NCBI RefSeq assembly: GCF_020215705.1
Contig: NZ_JAIWNB010000029.1
Coordinates: 58,632 to 122,631 of the forward strand
Direction: 5' to 3'
Source of the DNA: Nonomuraea aurantiaca
GTDB taxonomy: Bacteria > Actinomycetota > Actinomycetes > Streptosporangiales > Streptosporangiaceae
DNA: 64,000 nucleotides
The notes under the pieces were generated by a model. It did not search any database. It worked only from the letters and a program-made list of their open reading frames with translations, and was not told the origin of the DNA. Every line of letters begins with the position of its first letter. Position 1 is the stretch's first letter. Positions 1-8,561 of this stretch are shown piece by piece. The position numbers and the translations under genes are program-made.

Positions 1-384
1 CCCACGCTGATCCGCAGAGGCACCTTCCTGGTCGATTCCGGCCACGACCAGGGCCATGCCCTGCTCTCCCTGCCCGACCCGCCGACGGCGATCTTCGCGG
101 GCAGCGACCTCATGGCTTTCGGCGTCTTCGAGGCGGCCCGCCAGCGCGGCCTGCGCGTACCCGAAGACCTGAGCGTCGTCGGCTTCGACGACCTGCCCCT
201 GTCGAAGTCGGCCTGGCCTCCGCTCACCACGGTCCGCCAGCCGCTGCAGGAGATGGCCGCCCTGGCGACGCGCACGGTTCTGGCGATGAAGCGCGGGGAG
301 GCCCCGGAGAGCCGGCGGGTGGAGCTGGCCACGGATCTCATCGTCCGCGAGAGCACGGCGGCGCTGGTCGAGCCCGAGGCTTGA
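1..384 (+). CDS. LacI-family transcriptional regulator, C-terminal part (cut by window edge)
   Basis: The frame is open from base 1 to the TGA at 382-384, so the DNA-binding N-terminus lies outside the window. What remains is the C-terminal lobe of the periplasmic-binding-protein-like effector domain. Typical LacI/GalR features are visible: a segment reading FAGSDLMAFGVFEAARQRG, then VPEDLSVVGFDDLPLS, then the PLTTVRQP strand. The internal ATG at 112 is not the real start. By family the protein is probably a sugar-responsive repressor. Its target cannot be inferred, since the next gene runs on the other strand and the operon would lie to the left. Confidence 0.9.
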   Translation, partial: PTLIRRGTFLVDSGHDQGHALLSLPDPPTAIFAGSDLMAFGVFEAARQRGLRVPEDLSVVGFDDLPLSKSAWPPLTTVRQPLQEMAALATRTVLAMKRGEAPESRRVELATDLIVRESTAALVEPEA

Positions 385-477
385 CGAGCGACCGCATCGC
401 GCGGATCAGGTCATACGCTTGGGCCGCCGCGGTTCGTCCGCGGCGGCCTGGACAGCGTTGTCAGGTCGACAGCGTTG

Positions 478-1245
478 TCAGGTCGCGAGCTGGCTTCCGT
501 AAGCCCGCGCGACGAGCTCGGCTATCGCGCTGTGCGCGCCGAGCGGCTCGGAGTGACCCGCGCGGACCGCCGCGGCGGCCTGCTCGACCACCTCCGCCGG
601 AGCCTCGTGACCGATCAGGCACGGGGCGATGGCCAGGCGCGTCGCGCCGGCGGCCCGCAGCCGTTCGGCCGCCACCGGCACGCCAGGATCGCTGTCGAGA
701 GAGGCGGCGACCACGGGGAGCGTGAGCCGCGAGGCGAGCAGCACCGCGGTCGCCTGGACGGCGTGCACGGCCCGCTCCCCGCCGACCGTGCCGAGGATGA
801 TGGCGTCGACGGGGCTGGAGACGTTCAGCAGCCGGACCCGGTCGGCCCTGGCCAGGCCGCGCTCGGCCAGCCTGATGTGCAGCGCCTCGGCCAGCAGCGG
901 GTGCGGGCCGAGAGCCTCCGTCACGACCGCGTGCGACCCGGCCGCCGCGACGGCCTTGCCGATCTCGGCGAGGACGATCGGATCGTCCCAGGTCAGCAGG
1001 GGCACCACGATCGACTCGCGCCCCGAGGGGAGCGAGTCGGCAAGATCTGTAACGCTGGTGAGGCGTACCTCGATCTGCGGGTTGTCGACGCGTACCACGG
1101 CCGCGATCTCCGCTGCCACGCCCGAGGTGCTGCCCGGCACCGCGAGGACGAGGACAGGGGCGTCCGGCGGCAGGGACGTGGGCACGGGACGGCGGTGTCG
1201 ACCGCCTCCCGGCCGGGGGGAACGTTCACGTACAGGCAGGCTCAC
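478..1245 (-). CDS. CbiX-like (sirohydrochlorin chelatase family) protein lacking the usual active-site histidines
   Basis: A 255-residue protein with a GTG start at 1245. It has the two-lobed layout of small CbiX/SirB-type chelatases, with conserved stretches such as EALGPHPLLAEALHIRLAERG-like and RLAIAPCLIGHE near residues 120-220. CbiX proteins normally open with an HGSR motif and carry a second histidine in the 'YHV' strand. Here the corresponding positions read AVPGST and VVPLLTWDD, so the metal-binding histidines look lost. It may therefore not be a working chelatase. The proline/arginine-rich first 25 residues suggest the true start could be further in. It diverges from the MFS gene at 1443 across about 200 bases of regulatory DNA. 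Confidence 0.7.
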   Translation of the reverse strand: MSLPVRERSPRPGGGRHRRPVPTSLPPDAPVLVLAVPGSTSGVAAEIAAVVRVDNPQIEVRLTSVTDLADSLPSGRESIVVPLLTWDDPIVLAEIGKAVAAAGSHAVVTEALGPHPLLAEALHIRLAERGLARADRVRLLNVSSPVDAIILGTVGGERAVHAVQATAVLLASRLTLPVVAASLDSDPGVPVAAERLRAAGATRLAIAPCLIGHEAPAEVVEQAAAAVRAGHSEPLGAHSAIAELVARAYGSQLAT

Positions 1246-1318
1246 AGGCGCGCAGTTTATGCCTATAAAGGGACCTGTGTTCTGCGAAATGGCCGCGATT
1301 CAATCACAACGCCGGCCG

Positions 1319-1334
1319 TGTGACCGAGATCACA
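1319..1334. promoter_or_regulatory. CRP/cAMP-receptor-type binding site
   Basis: The sequence is TGTGA, six bases, TCACA: a perfect match to the CRP-family consensus. Its centre (about 1326.5) lies about 60 bases upstream of the start of transcription expected from the -10 box at 1375-1380. That is the classic class I activator position for the MFS gene at 1443. It could also act on the divergent CbiX-like gene. Confidence 0.6.
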
Positions 1335-1352
1335 TCGTGATAGCCACAAATC

Positions 1353-1380
1353 TTGACTTATCTGGATAAAGCGGCAAACT
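1353..1380 (+). promoter_or_regulatory. Sigma-70-type promoter of the MFS gene
   Basis: A -35 box TTGACT (1353-1358) and a -10-like CAAACT (1375-1380) are separated by 16 bases. They lie between the CRP-type site and a palindrome, upstream of the start at 1443. Confidence 0.45.
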
Positions 1381-1389
1381 CAACAGCAA

Positions 1390-1406
1390 CTAGAAACGCG
1401 TTCTAG
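1390..1406. promoter_or_regulatory. Palindromic operator candidate
   Basis: CTAGAA and TTCTAG arms flank a five-base ACGCG centre. The element sits at or just after the predicted transcription start of the MFS gene, where a bound repressor would block transcription. It resembles TetR-family operators in general form. No regulator is encoded next to it in the window, apart from the truncated LacI gene. Confidence 0.4.
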
Positions 1407-1442
1407 AGCGACAGTCACGCACCGTCCCCCGAAGGACTGGGA

Positions 1443-2744
1443 ATGAAGCCGTTCTATGTCCGCGAGTTGAGCGTGTACCCCGTCGGCCGCCGACGGGTCT
1501 GGCTCCTGGCGATAGCCGTGCTGGCGAGTCTGGTGGCCAATTTCGAGACGACGATCGCCACCATCCTGCCCTTGCTGCTGGACGACCTGAAGATGTCCCT
1601 GACGGTCTACGGGCAGATCGCGGCCGTCTCGGTGCTGGTGGGCGGATTGTCGGCCGGGTTCGGCGGCATCCTGTCCGACCGGTGGGGCCGGGTCACGATC
1701 CTGGTGCCCACGCTGACCGTCACCGCGGCCTGCAACTTCCTGCTGGCCACCGTGGACTCGGTCGGCGAGCTGTTCGCGGTCCGCTGCCTGATGCTGTTCA
1801 TCGAGGGCGCGGGCATCACGATCACCGCCTCGCTCGTCCGCGACTTCTCGCCGCGCCTGGGCCGCGCGCAGGCGTTCGCGTTCTGGACCTGGGGGCCGGT
1901 CGGCGCCTCCTTCCTCGCCTCGTTCATCGCCGGCTTCACGCTGCCGATGTTCGGCAACGCCTGGCAGTCGCAGGCGATCATCATGGGCGTCGTCTCGCTG
2001 ATCCTGTGCGGGGTCATCATCTGGCAGATCGCCGAGCCGTCGGCGGCCCTGCGAGCCCAGGTGATGCGGTACGAGGAGGCGGTGGCCACCGAGGAGAAGA
2101 TCGATCCGGGCAAGGTGAAGGAGCTGCTCCGGCACCGCCACCTCTGGGCCCACGTGCTCGGCAACACCGGCTGGCAGGTGCTCTACTGGACTTTCGCGAT
2201 CTTCGGCCAGACGATCCTGGCCAGCACCGCGTTCCGGATGGAGCCCGCCGAGGCCAACCGCGTCGTCGCCCTGGGCATCCTGCTCAACGCGCTGGCCGTC
2301 ATCGTGGTCGGCCGCATCTCCGACCGGCTGCAACTGCGCAAGCCGTTCACGGCCGTGGGCATCGTGCTGACGATCGCGACGCTCGCCTACTTCATCAGCC
2401 TCATCGGCACGGGCGCCACGGCCGGCACGGTCACTCTGGTCTACGCGATCCTGTTCCTGGTCCTGGGCGTCGCCTACGTCCCCTGGATGGCGAACTTCTC
2501 CGAGGACGCCGAGGACGTCGACCCCCGGCTCCAGGGCGCGGCGCTGGGCCTGTGGGGCATGGTCGTCCGGGTCATGATCGTGGCGCTGCTGGTGATCTCG
2601 CCGATGGTGGTGGCGGCCAGCGGATGGGGGACCTGGCTGTGGGTGGCGCTGGCCGGCCAGGTGGTCTTCCTGCTCTCGATCGCCGCCTTCAAGGGCTCCT
2701 GGCGCCGCCCCCGCGCCGGCGAGTCACCGAAGGTCCCGGCCTGA
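1443..2744 (+). CDS. MFS transporter
   Basis: A 433-residue integral membrane protein of the major facilitator superfamily with about 12 predicted membrane segments. The motif A loop after TM2 is clear (GGILSDRWGRVT), and the central cytoplasmic loop (about residues 195-235) is charged and begins with EPSAALRAQ. The ATG at 1443 follows GAAGGA with suitable spacing. It stands alone as a transcription unit, convergent with the SPFH gene. The promoter carries a CRP-type site and a palindrome, so expression is likely tied to carbon status. The substrate is unknown; by family it is a proton-coupled small-molecule carrier. Confidence 0.9.
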   Translation: MKPFYVRELSVYPVGRRRVWLLAIAVLASLVANFETTIATILPLLLDDLKMSLTVYGQIAAVSVLVGGLSAGFGGILSDRWGRVTILVPTLTVTAACNFLLATVDSVGELFAVRCLMLFIEGAGITITASLVRDFSPRLGRAQAFAFWTWGPVGASFLASFIAGFTLPMFGNAWQSQAIIMGVVSLILCGVIIWQIAEPSAALRAQVMRYEEAVATEEKIDPGKVKELLRHRHLWAHVLGNTGWQVLYWTFAIFGQTILASTAFRMEPAEANRVVALGILLNALAVIVVGRISDRLQLRKPFTAVGIVLTIATLAYFISLIGTGATAGTVTLVYAILFLVLGVAYVPWMANFSEDAEDVDPRLQGAALGLWGMVVRVMIVALLVISPMVVAASGWGTWLWVALAGQVVFLLSIAAFKGSWRRPRAGESPKVPA

Positions 2745-2828
2745 CACCGCCGGCCACAGGTACGGCAGCAGGATCGTGCCCGGCGCCAGAACGAGCCGCC
2801 CGGCCACGGCGGCCCGGGCCGGGATCAC

Positions 2829-3791
2829 TCAGCGGGCCGGAACCACGATGGACTGCGGGTTCCCCGGGGCGTAGACGGTGATGCCCTGGGGGAGTGACTT
2901 GAGCTTGTCGATCTCGGCGCAGGCCGGGCACTTGTCGTAGCCCTCCTGGCGGGCCTGGTTCGCGGCCGACTCGGCCTTGGCCTGGGCCACCCGGGCCTGG
3001 GCCTCGGAGACCGCGGCGTTGGCGGCCAGCGATCTGTCCACGGCCTGCTGCACCTCGGCCGGCAGCGTCACCTTGGCCAGGGTGAACCGCAGGCCGGTGA
3101 AGAACTCGCCGCCCAGCGCCTCGGGCAGGTCCCGGGCCAGGGTGGCGTTGACGGCGTTCTGGACCCTGGTGATGTTCGTGTTGCTGTCCTGGGCCTTGGT
3201 GCCGCCGCCCTGGTCCTTGAGCGCGGTGTTCGCCAGCAGCGAGCACGAGGGGACGAGCTCGGCGCAGCGCAGGTTGCCCAGCTGCCCGCGCAGCGCGTTG
3301 TCCACCACGGGCCGGACGGCCTGGCCGAAGAACGCCGTCCAGCCGTCGTCGCCGTCCCACGCGGCCAGCGACTCGTCGTTCTGGGCGCGGTACGTGCGCG
3401 TGCCGTACTTGTCGTCGAACCTCTTCAGCGCGTCGTGGTCGAGGTTGAGCGTGAAGTACAGGGTCCCCTCGATGCCCAGGTTCACGCCGTCGCTGCTCGG
3501 CACCGTCACGACGTCCACGCCGAGCATGGTGGCGCGCTTGGCGTCGGCGGTGATCGTGTAGAAGCGCTGCTGCGCGGGGTAGGCGTGGACGGAGGACCAC
3601 ATGCCCGTCCAGGTCAGGCCGGAGCCCGGGTCGATGACCTGGCGTACCTGGTTGTCGTCGAACCAGCCGCCGTCGCGGACGACGGCGACCTGGCCGCCTT
3701 CGGTGCTCTCCAGACCGCCGACCGCCCCGATGGCGGTGGGGATCGCGAGCAGCGCGGCGAGGACCAGGATGACCGACAGGGTGATGCGCAC
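2829..3791 (-). CDS. SPFH/Band-7-like membrane-anchored protein
   Basis: A 320-residue protein. I choose the GTG at 3791 because GGGAGG lies just upstream of it; an in-frame ATG 45 bases further out (3836) has no such site and adds a proline/arginine-rich stretch. An N-terminal hydrophobic segment (residues 2-25, ITLSVILVLAALLAIPT) is followed by a domain resembling prohibitin/stomatin proteins, including YPAQQRFYTITADA and a long C-terminal alanine/glutamate-rich helix near residues 235-285. A CPAC pair occurs near the C-terminus. SPFH proteins form membrane-bound oligomers linked to membrane organisation or protease control. The exact role here is unknown. Confidence 0.75.
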   Translation of the reverse strand: MRITLSVILVLAALLAIPTAIGAVGGLESTEGGQVAVVRDGGWFDDNQVRQVIDPGSGLTWTGMWSSVHAYPAQQRFYTITADAKRATMLGVDVVTVPSSDGVNLGIEGTLYFTLNLDHDALKRFDDKYGTRTYRAQNDESLAAWDGDDGWTAFFGQAVRPVVDNALRGQLGNLRCAELVPSCSLLANTALKDQGGGTKAQDSNTNITRVQNAVNATLARDLPEALGGEFFTGLRFTLAKVTLPAEVQQAVDRSLAANAAVSEAQARVAQAKAESAANQARQEGYDKCPACAEIDKLKSLPQGITVYAPGNPQSIVVPAR

Positions 3792-3900
3792 GGAGACCTC
3801 CCGCGCGGGCGGCGGTGGCAGCCGCCGCCCGCGCATTTCGCGGCGGACTTGCGGAGGTACGGCCGATCACGTGGACGGTGCCCGGCCGAAGGCAGAGCGC

Positions 3901-5220
3901 TCAGGCTCGTTGCGGGACGTCCCCGGGGTCGGCGCCGGGGCTGGCGGCGATGTCCCGGTCGCGGGTCTCCGGCGCGATGGCCAGGCCGACGGCCGTGACG
4001 GCCAGCGCGGCCACCACGTAGAGGGAGACCGCCGTCGTGGTGCCGTACGCGGCGAACAGCTTCAGCGCGATGATCGGGGCCAGCGCGCCCCCGACGATCC
4101 CGGCGACCTGGTATCCCATGGACGCGCCGCTGTAGCGGAGCCTGGTGCTGAACAGCTCGGCGATGAAGGCGGCCTGTGGTCCGTACATCGCCGCGTGGGT
4201 GACGAGCGCGACGATCGCGGCCAGGGCGATCAGCGGGAACGACTTGGTGTCGAGCAGCGGGAAGAAGACGAACACCCAGACCGCGGCGCCGAGCACGCCC
4301 GCGAAGTAGACGGGCCGCCTGCCGATCCGGTCCGACAGCGCGCCGAACAGCGGGATCAGCGCCAGTTGCAGCGCGGAGCCGATCAGCACCGCGTTCAGCC
4401 CCACCGAGCGCTCCAGCTTCAGCGGGCCGGTGAGGTAGACCAGGATGTAGGCGGTGAAGGTGTAGAAGGCCACGTCCACGCCGATGCGCGCGGTGAACGC
4501 CGACAGCAGCGCGCGCGGGTGCGTACGCAGCACCTCCAGCAGCGGCATCTTCGCCTTGGCGCCCTGCTGGGCCAGCTCCGTGAACAGCGGCGACTCCGTG
4601 ACCTTCAGCCGGACCCAGAGCCCGACGAGCACCAGCACGCCCGACAGCAGGAACGGCACCCGCCAGCCCCACGACAGGAACGCCGCGTCCGACAGCGTGA
4701 ACGACAGGATCGCCAGCGTCCCGGTGGCCAGCACGTATCCGGCGGGCACGCCCACCTGCGGCCAGCTGGCGTTGAAGCCGCGACGGCGGTCGTCGCCGTG
4801 CTCCAGCGACATGATGACCGCGCCGCCCCACTCGCCGCCCAGGCCCAGCCCCTGTATGAACCTGAGCGTGGCCAGCAGGACCGGCGCGAGCGCGCCGACG
4901 CTCTCATAGCCGGGCAGCACGCCGATGAGGAACGTCGAGACGCCCATCACCAGCAGCGTCACGACCAGCACGGTCTTGCGGCCCGCCCGGTCGCCGAAAT
5001 GGCCGAACACGATCCCGCCGAGCGGCCTGGCCACGAACGCGACGGCGTTGGTCGTCAGGGCCAGCAGGGTCGCGTTGAGCGGGTCGAAGGTGGGAAAGAA
5101 CAGCTTGCCGAAGACCAGCGTCGCCGCGGTGGTGTAGAGGAAGAAGTCGTACCACTCCAGAGAGGTGCCGATCAGGCTGGCGAGGATCACCCGCCGGGTC
5201 TGCCGCGTGGAGCCTGTCAT
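3901..5220 (-). CDS. MHS-family MFS metabolite:H+ symporter
   Basis: A 439-residue transporter. The ATG at 5220 is preceded by AGGAGCG, and the protein then begins MTGSTRQTRRVILASLIGTS. The EWYDFFLY motif in TM1 and the GHFGDRAGRKT motif A loop are hallmarks of the metabolite:H+ symporter (MHS) branch, which includes shikimate, proline/betaine and citrate/alpha-ketoglutarate carriers. Twelve membrane segments are expected. It diverges from a GntR/FCD regulator with only about 43 bases between the starts, an arrangement in which the regulator usually controls the transporter in response to the transported acid. The substrate is probably an organic acid (inference). Confidence 0.9.
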   Translation of the reverse strand: MTGSTRQTRRVILASLIGTSLEWYDFFLYTTAATLVFGKLFFPTFDPLNATLLALTTNAVAFVARPLGGIVFGHFGDRAGRKTVLVVTLLVMGVSTFLIGVLPGYESVGALAPVLLATLRFIQGLGLGGEWGGAVIMSLEHGDDRRRGFNASWPQVGVPAGYVLATGTLAILSFTLSDAAFLSWGWRVPFLLSGVLVLVGLWVRLKVTESPLFTELAQQGAKAKMPLLEVLRTHPRALLSAFTARIGVDVAFYTFTAYILVYLTGPLKLERSVGLNAVLIGSALQLALIPLFGALSDRIGRRPVYFAGVLGAAVWVFVFFPLLDTKSFPLIALAAIVALVTHAAMYGPQAAFIAELFSTRLRYSGASMGYQVAGIVGGALAPIIALKLFAAYGTTTAVSLYVVAALAVTAVGLAIAPETRDRDIAASPGADPGDVPQRA

Positions 5221-5263
5221 CGTCGCTCCTTCGATCAGGGGGCTCTTATCAACATAAGGATCG

Positions 5264-5279
5264 TTGAACAATTCGACAA
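5264..5279. promoter_or_regulatory. Imperfect palindrome in the symporter/GntR intergenic region
   Basis: TTGnnnAATTnnnCAA lies in the very short divergent region. It is the only symmetric element there, so it is the best candidate for the GntR operator. It overlaps the proposed TTG start, so the regulator's true start may be a little further downstream. Confidence 0.25.
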
Positions 5280-6001
5280 GAGTTTTGTTGGATGATTCCC
5301 TGTTGTCTGTGGACGACGCGGCGGACAGCCCTCTTGCGGATCTCGAACATGACCGGTCCAGGCTGGGCCGCAGCAGCACGGCCGAGCGGGTGGCCGACAT
5401 CTTGCGCGACCGTGTCACCGAGGGCTTCTTCGAGCCGGGCCAGCGTCTGTCCGAGGAGGCCATCGCGGACGCGCTGGGCGTGTCGCGCAACACGTTGCGC
5501 GAGGCGTTCCGGCTGCTCGGCCACGAGGGGCTGCTGGACCACCGGCTCAACAGGGGCGTGTTCGTGCGGATCTTGTCGGCCGAGGACGTCGCGGACCTCT
5601 ACCGCGTACGCCGGGTGATCGAGGGCGCGGCCGTCCGGCGCCGCCCGAGCGGCCAGGAGCTGGCCGTGATCAGGGAGGCCGTGGCCGACGCCGAGCGGGC
5701 CGCCGCCGACGACGACTGGCGCGGCGTGGGCACCGCCAACATCCGCTTCCACCAGGCGCTGGTGACGCTCAACCAGAGTCCCCGGCTCGACGAGGCCATG
5801 CGCCAGCTCCTGGCCGAGCTGCGGCTCGTCTTCCACGTCATGAAGAATCCGCGCGCCTTCCACGAGCCGTTCGTCACCCGCAATCGCAAGCTCCTCGAGC
5901 TGCTCGAAGCCGACCGGCCGGACGAGGCCGCCGCCTTCCTCGACGCCTACCTCGACGACGCCGAGCAGCTGCTCGTGCGCGCCTACGAGCCCAACCGGTG
6001 A
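5264..6001 (+). CDS. GntR-family transcriptional regulator, FCD subgroup
   Basis: Up to 245 residues, with a TTG start at 5264 or another TTG at 5285/5288. A winged-helix domain (about residues 40-100) contains SEEAIADALGVSRNTLREAF. An all-helical FCD ligand-binding domain follows (about 105-235) with typical RRVIEGAAVRR and RFHQALV stretches; its acidic and histidine residues normally bind a metal that contacts a carboxylate ligand. It is divergently paired with the MHS symporter and is likely its repressor, sensing an organic acid. The first 35 residues are poorly conserved-looking, consistent with start uncertainty. Confidence 0.88.
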   Translation: MNNSTRVLLDDSLLSVDDAADSPLADLEHDRSRLGRSSTAERVADILRDRVTEGFFEPGQRLSEEAIADALGVSRNTLREAFRLLGHEGLLDHRLNRGVFVRILSAEDVADLYRVRRVIEGAAVRRRPSGQELAVIREAVADAERAAADDDWRGVGTANIRFHQALVTLNQSPRLDEAMRQLLAELRLVFHVMKNPRAFHEPFVTRNRKLLELLEADRPDEAAAFLDAYLDDAEQLLVRAYEPNR

Positions 6002-6042
6002 CAATGATGCGCGCCCACGAGCGCACCCGATAGCGTTCGGGC

Positions 6043-6405
6043 ATGGCCAGGACGTTCACCCTCGACGAGGCGCGCTCGCTCATGCCGTCGATCATCGACG
6101 CAGCCGGCGAGCTGATCACTGCCCGTGCCGACCTGGCCGAGATCGCCTTTGACCGCCAGAGCGCCGGCGTGTCCGCGCTGGGCGGCATCCCCGAGATGAA
6201 GGCGATCGAGGCGCGCATCGAGGAGATCCTGAGCACCTGGACCGAGCAGGGCATCGAGGTGAAGGGGATCGCGCCGGTCCTCGTCGACTTTCCCGCCGTG
6301 CTCGACGGGGTGTCCGTACGGCTCTGCTGGATCGAGGGCGAGAGCGAGCTGGCCTGGTATCACCGCACGGATCTGGGATTCGCGGGCCGTCGCCCGCTGC
6401 GCTGA
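6043..6405 (+). CDS. DUF2203 domain-containing protein
   Basis: A 120-residue protein matching the DUF2203 pattern: TFTLDEARSLMPSI at the N-terminus, a helical middle with EEILSTWTEQGIEVKG, then LVDFPAVLDGVSVRLCWIEG and a C-terminal WYHRTDLGFAGRRPL. The family is small, cytoplasmic and of unknown function. A TAGCGT -10-like box (6031-6036) ends six bases before the ATG, so the mRNA is probably leaderless; no Shine-Dalgarno sequence is present. Confidence 0.88.
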   Translation: MARTFTLDEARSLMPSIIDAAGELITARADLAEIAFDRQSAGVSALGGIPEMKAIEARIEEILSTWTEQGIEVKGIAPVLVDFPAVLDGVSVRLCWIEGESELAWYHRTDLGFAGRRPLR

Positions 6406-6500
6406 CTCCCTGTCCTGGCGGGCACATGAATGTGTCTCACCTGTGATCAACCCGTTTCGCTCGGTCGGTATCTAACCGGACGAGTGAAAGGAACACCACC

Positions 6501-7502
6501 ATGAGGCACACCTCAGCGACCACCGCGCTCCTCGCGGCGGCGGTCATCGGCGGGCTGGGGATCAGTCCCACCGCCGCCCACGCCCAGACGGGTCCACCCG
6601 GAGTCCAGGCAGCGTGGATCAAGTCCTGCACCGACAAGAAGACCGACAGCACCCGCCCTTGCGGCCCCTGGCGGCTGATCACGCGTGACGGCGGGAAGAT
6701 CACCGTCAAGGACGCCGCCGCCAACGGGGTCGACGGCAAGGGCAAGAAGGCCGAGGAGCTCGGCGTGTTCGCCATCAGCGCCGATGGCCGCGTCATCGCC
6801 TATGAGCGGGCCCGTGACCATCGCATCGTCGTCCGGCAGGCGACGGGCGGCCCGGTCAAGGTACTGGCCGCGTCCCTGGTGCCCAAGCGGTTGGGGACGA
6901 GCCCGCTCACCCTGTCCCTGTCGCCCAAGGGGGACAGGCTGCTGGTCGACTCCTTCGAGGACGCCCAGCGCGTCCCCGGCAAGCTGGTCACGATCGCCAC
7001 CGGCAAGATCGTCCAGCTGCCCGCCGAGGACACGGCCAGGAGCTTCAGCGCCGACGGGGACGAGGTGCTGGGCCGGCGCGACGAGGGCGACAACACCACC
7101 ACGCTGGTGGCGTACCGGGCCGACGGCACCTCGGTCAAGCGGACGCCGCCGCAGGTCGTCGTGAACGCCGCCGTCACCGCGCTGGCCGCGGACGGCAAGA
7201 CGCTCGCGGTCATCGCCGGCGGGAACGAGGACACCAAGAAGCCCCCGCGGCTGCGGATCTACGACCTGGAGACCGGGGACCTCTCCTCGGGCGTGGATCT
7301 CGTTCTGAAGCCGGGACAGACGCCGTACCTCACCCAGTGGACGGCGGACGGACGGCTCACGGCACTCGTGCAGTCCGGTGACGACGGCTCGACGGCGGTG
7401 GTACGGGAGTTCACCGTCGACAAGGAGACCGGCGCCGTCACGCGGGCGGACACGTACACGATCAGCAAGACCCGGTACACCTTCATCGCGGCAGGGGAGT
7501 GA
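6501..7502 (+). CDS. Secreted beta-propeller-like protein (first of a tandem pair)
   Basis: A 333-residue protein with a signal peptide (ATG at 6501, cleavage expected after AAHA near residue 28). The mature part contains repeated strands of the type VFAISADGRVIAYER and SLSPKGDRLLVDSF, typical of PD40/WD40-like propellers. A short cysteine motif (CTDKK...RPCGPWRL) follows the signal peptide. It is about the same length as the next gene and shares its architecture, so the two look like an old tandem duplication. GAAAGGA precedes the start. Function is unknown; it is likely an extracellular or cell-surface protein. Confidence 0.8.
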   Translation: MRHTSATTALLAAAVIGGLGISPTAAHAQTGPPGVQAAWIKSCTDKKTDSTRPCGPWRLITRDGGKITVKDAAANGVDGKGKKAEELGVFAISADGRVIAYERARDHRIVVRQATGGPVKVLAASLVPKRLGTSPLTLSLSPKGDRLLVDSFEDAQRVPGKLVTIATGKIVQLPAEDTARSFSADGDEVLGRRDEGDNTTTLVAYRADGTSVKRTPPQVVVNAAVTALAADGKTLAVIAGGNEDTKKPPRLRIYDLETGDLSSGVDLVLKPGQTPYLTQWTADGRLTALVQSGDDGSTAVVREFTVDKETGAVTRADTYTISKTRYTFIAAGE

Positions 7503-7507
7503 CGGCC

Positions 7508-8482
7508 ATGAAGATCAAGATCGCCGTGGCGATCGCGGCAGGGCTGGCCGCCCTGATGACCGCGCCGACGGCTGCCCAGGCCGCGCCACATCACGAACAC
7601 GACGGCATCCGCTACGCCTCGGTCAAGGGCTGCACGGTCAAGGGCGGCGAGCAGCGGCCGTGCGGCAAGTGGCGGCTGGTGATGCACAGCGGGGAGAGGG
7701 GCTCCCTGCCCGACGCCGAGACCGTCGCCCGCGAGGCGAACGGCAAGTCGTCGCGCACCCAGGTCGCGCCCATCGCCGTCAGCGGCGATGGCCGGCGCGT
7801 CGCGTACTTCAACAAGTCCGGGCAGCTGGCTGTACGGACCATGGGGGGCGGCGTCAAGGTCTTCGCCAAGTCCGCGCTGCCGCGCGTGGCCCAGTACAAC
7901 GTGACGCTCCAGCTCTCCGACGACGGCGCCCGGCTCGCGGCCGTGTTCACCACCGACAAGCCGGTGAAGACGCGGATCTTCGACACCGCCACCGGCGCCC
8001 TGCTCGGCTCGACGCCCGGCGGCCAGACGCTGCGGGGCTTCAGCGCCGACGGCGGCGAGGTGCTCACCGACGTCGGCGGCGACGAGTCGGTCACGGACCT
8101 GATCGCCTACAGCGAGTCCGGCGAGCAGCTGTACCGCGTCACGCCGCCGCAGATCGTCGCCTCGAACGCCCCGTCGGCCCTCGCGGCCGACGGCCGGACG
8201 ACCGCGAACGTCGTGATGAGCGCCAAGCCCCAGCTCGTCCTGTACGACATGCAGGCCGACCAGGTCATCGCCAAGCGGAGGCTCAAGCTGCCGACCGGCG
8301 ACCTGCTCATGATCGACTGGACCGGCGAGCGGCAGGTGACGCTGCACCTCGTGCGGTATCCCGACGGCAAGGCGAACAAGATGACGATCGTCCAGGTCGA
8401 CACCGAAACCGGGGCCGTCAAGGTCCGGGACCACTACTCGCTCCTGAAGGACAGCTACGTCTTCGCGGCCTGCGGCGGCTGA
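7508..8482 (+). CDS. Secreted beta-propeller-like protein (second of a tandem pair)
   Basis: A 324-residue paralogue of the preceding gene. I favour the ATG at 7508, which has GGGGAG 8-13 bases upstream and gives a clean signal peptide (MKIKIAVAIAAGLAALM, cleavage near QAA). The GTG at 7499 overlaps the upstream stop and is also possible. The same CTVKG...RPCGKWRL cysteine motif follows the signal peptide, then strands such as IAVSGDGRRVAYF and LQLSDDGARLAAVF. The two genes form one operon ended by a strong terminator at 8506-8534. Confidence 0.8.
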   Translation: MKIKIAVAIAAGLAALMTAPTAAQAAPHHEHDGIRYASVKGCTVKGGEQRPCGKWRLVMHSGERGSLPDAETVAREANGKSSRTQVAPIAVSGDGRRVAYFNKSGQLAVRTMGGGVKVFAKSALPRVAQYNVTLQLSDDGARLAAVFTTDKPVKTRIFDTATGALLGSTPGGQTLRGFSADGGEVLTDVGGDESVTDLIAYSESGEQLYRVTPPQIVASNAPSALAADGRTTANVVMSAKPQLVLYDMQADQVIAKRRLKLPTGDLLMIDWTGERQVTLHLVRYPDGKANKMTIVQVDTETGAVKVRDHYSLLKDSYVFAACGG

Positions 8483-8505
8483 GCTCTCGTCAGGTTCGAC
8501 GCGGT

Positions 8506-8534
8506 ACGGCGGGGCTGGGGGAGCCCCGCCGTTT
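8506..8534 (+). terminator. Rho-independent terminator after the propeller pair
   Basis: An 11-base perfect stem (ACGGCGGGGCT paired with AGCCCCGCCGT), a five-G loop and a TTT tail lie 23 bases after the stop of the second propeller gene. Confidence 0.85.
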
Positions 8535-8561
8535 CCGTGTCTGCGGGCATACGCTGCTGGC

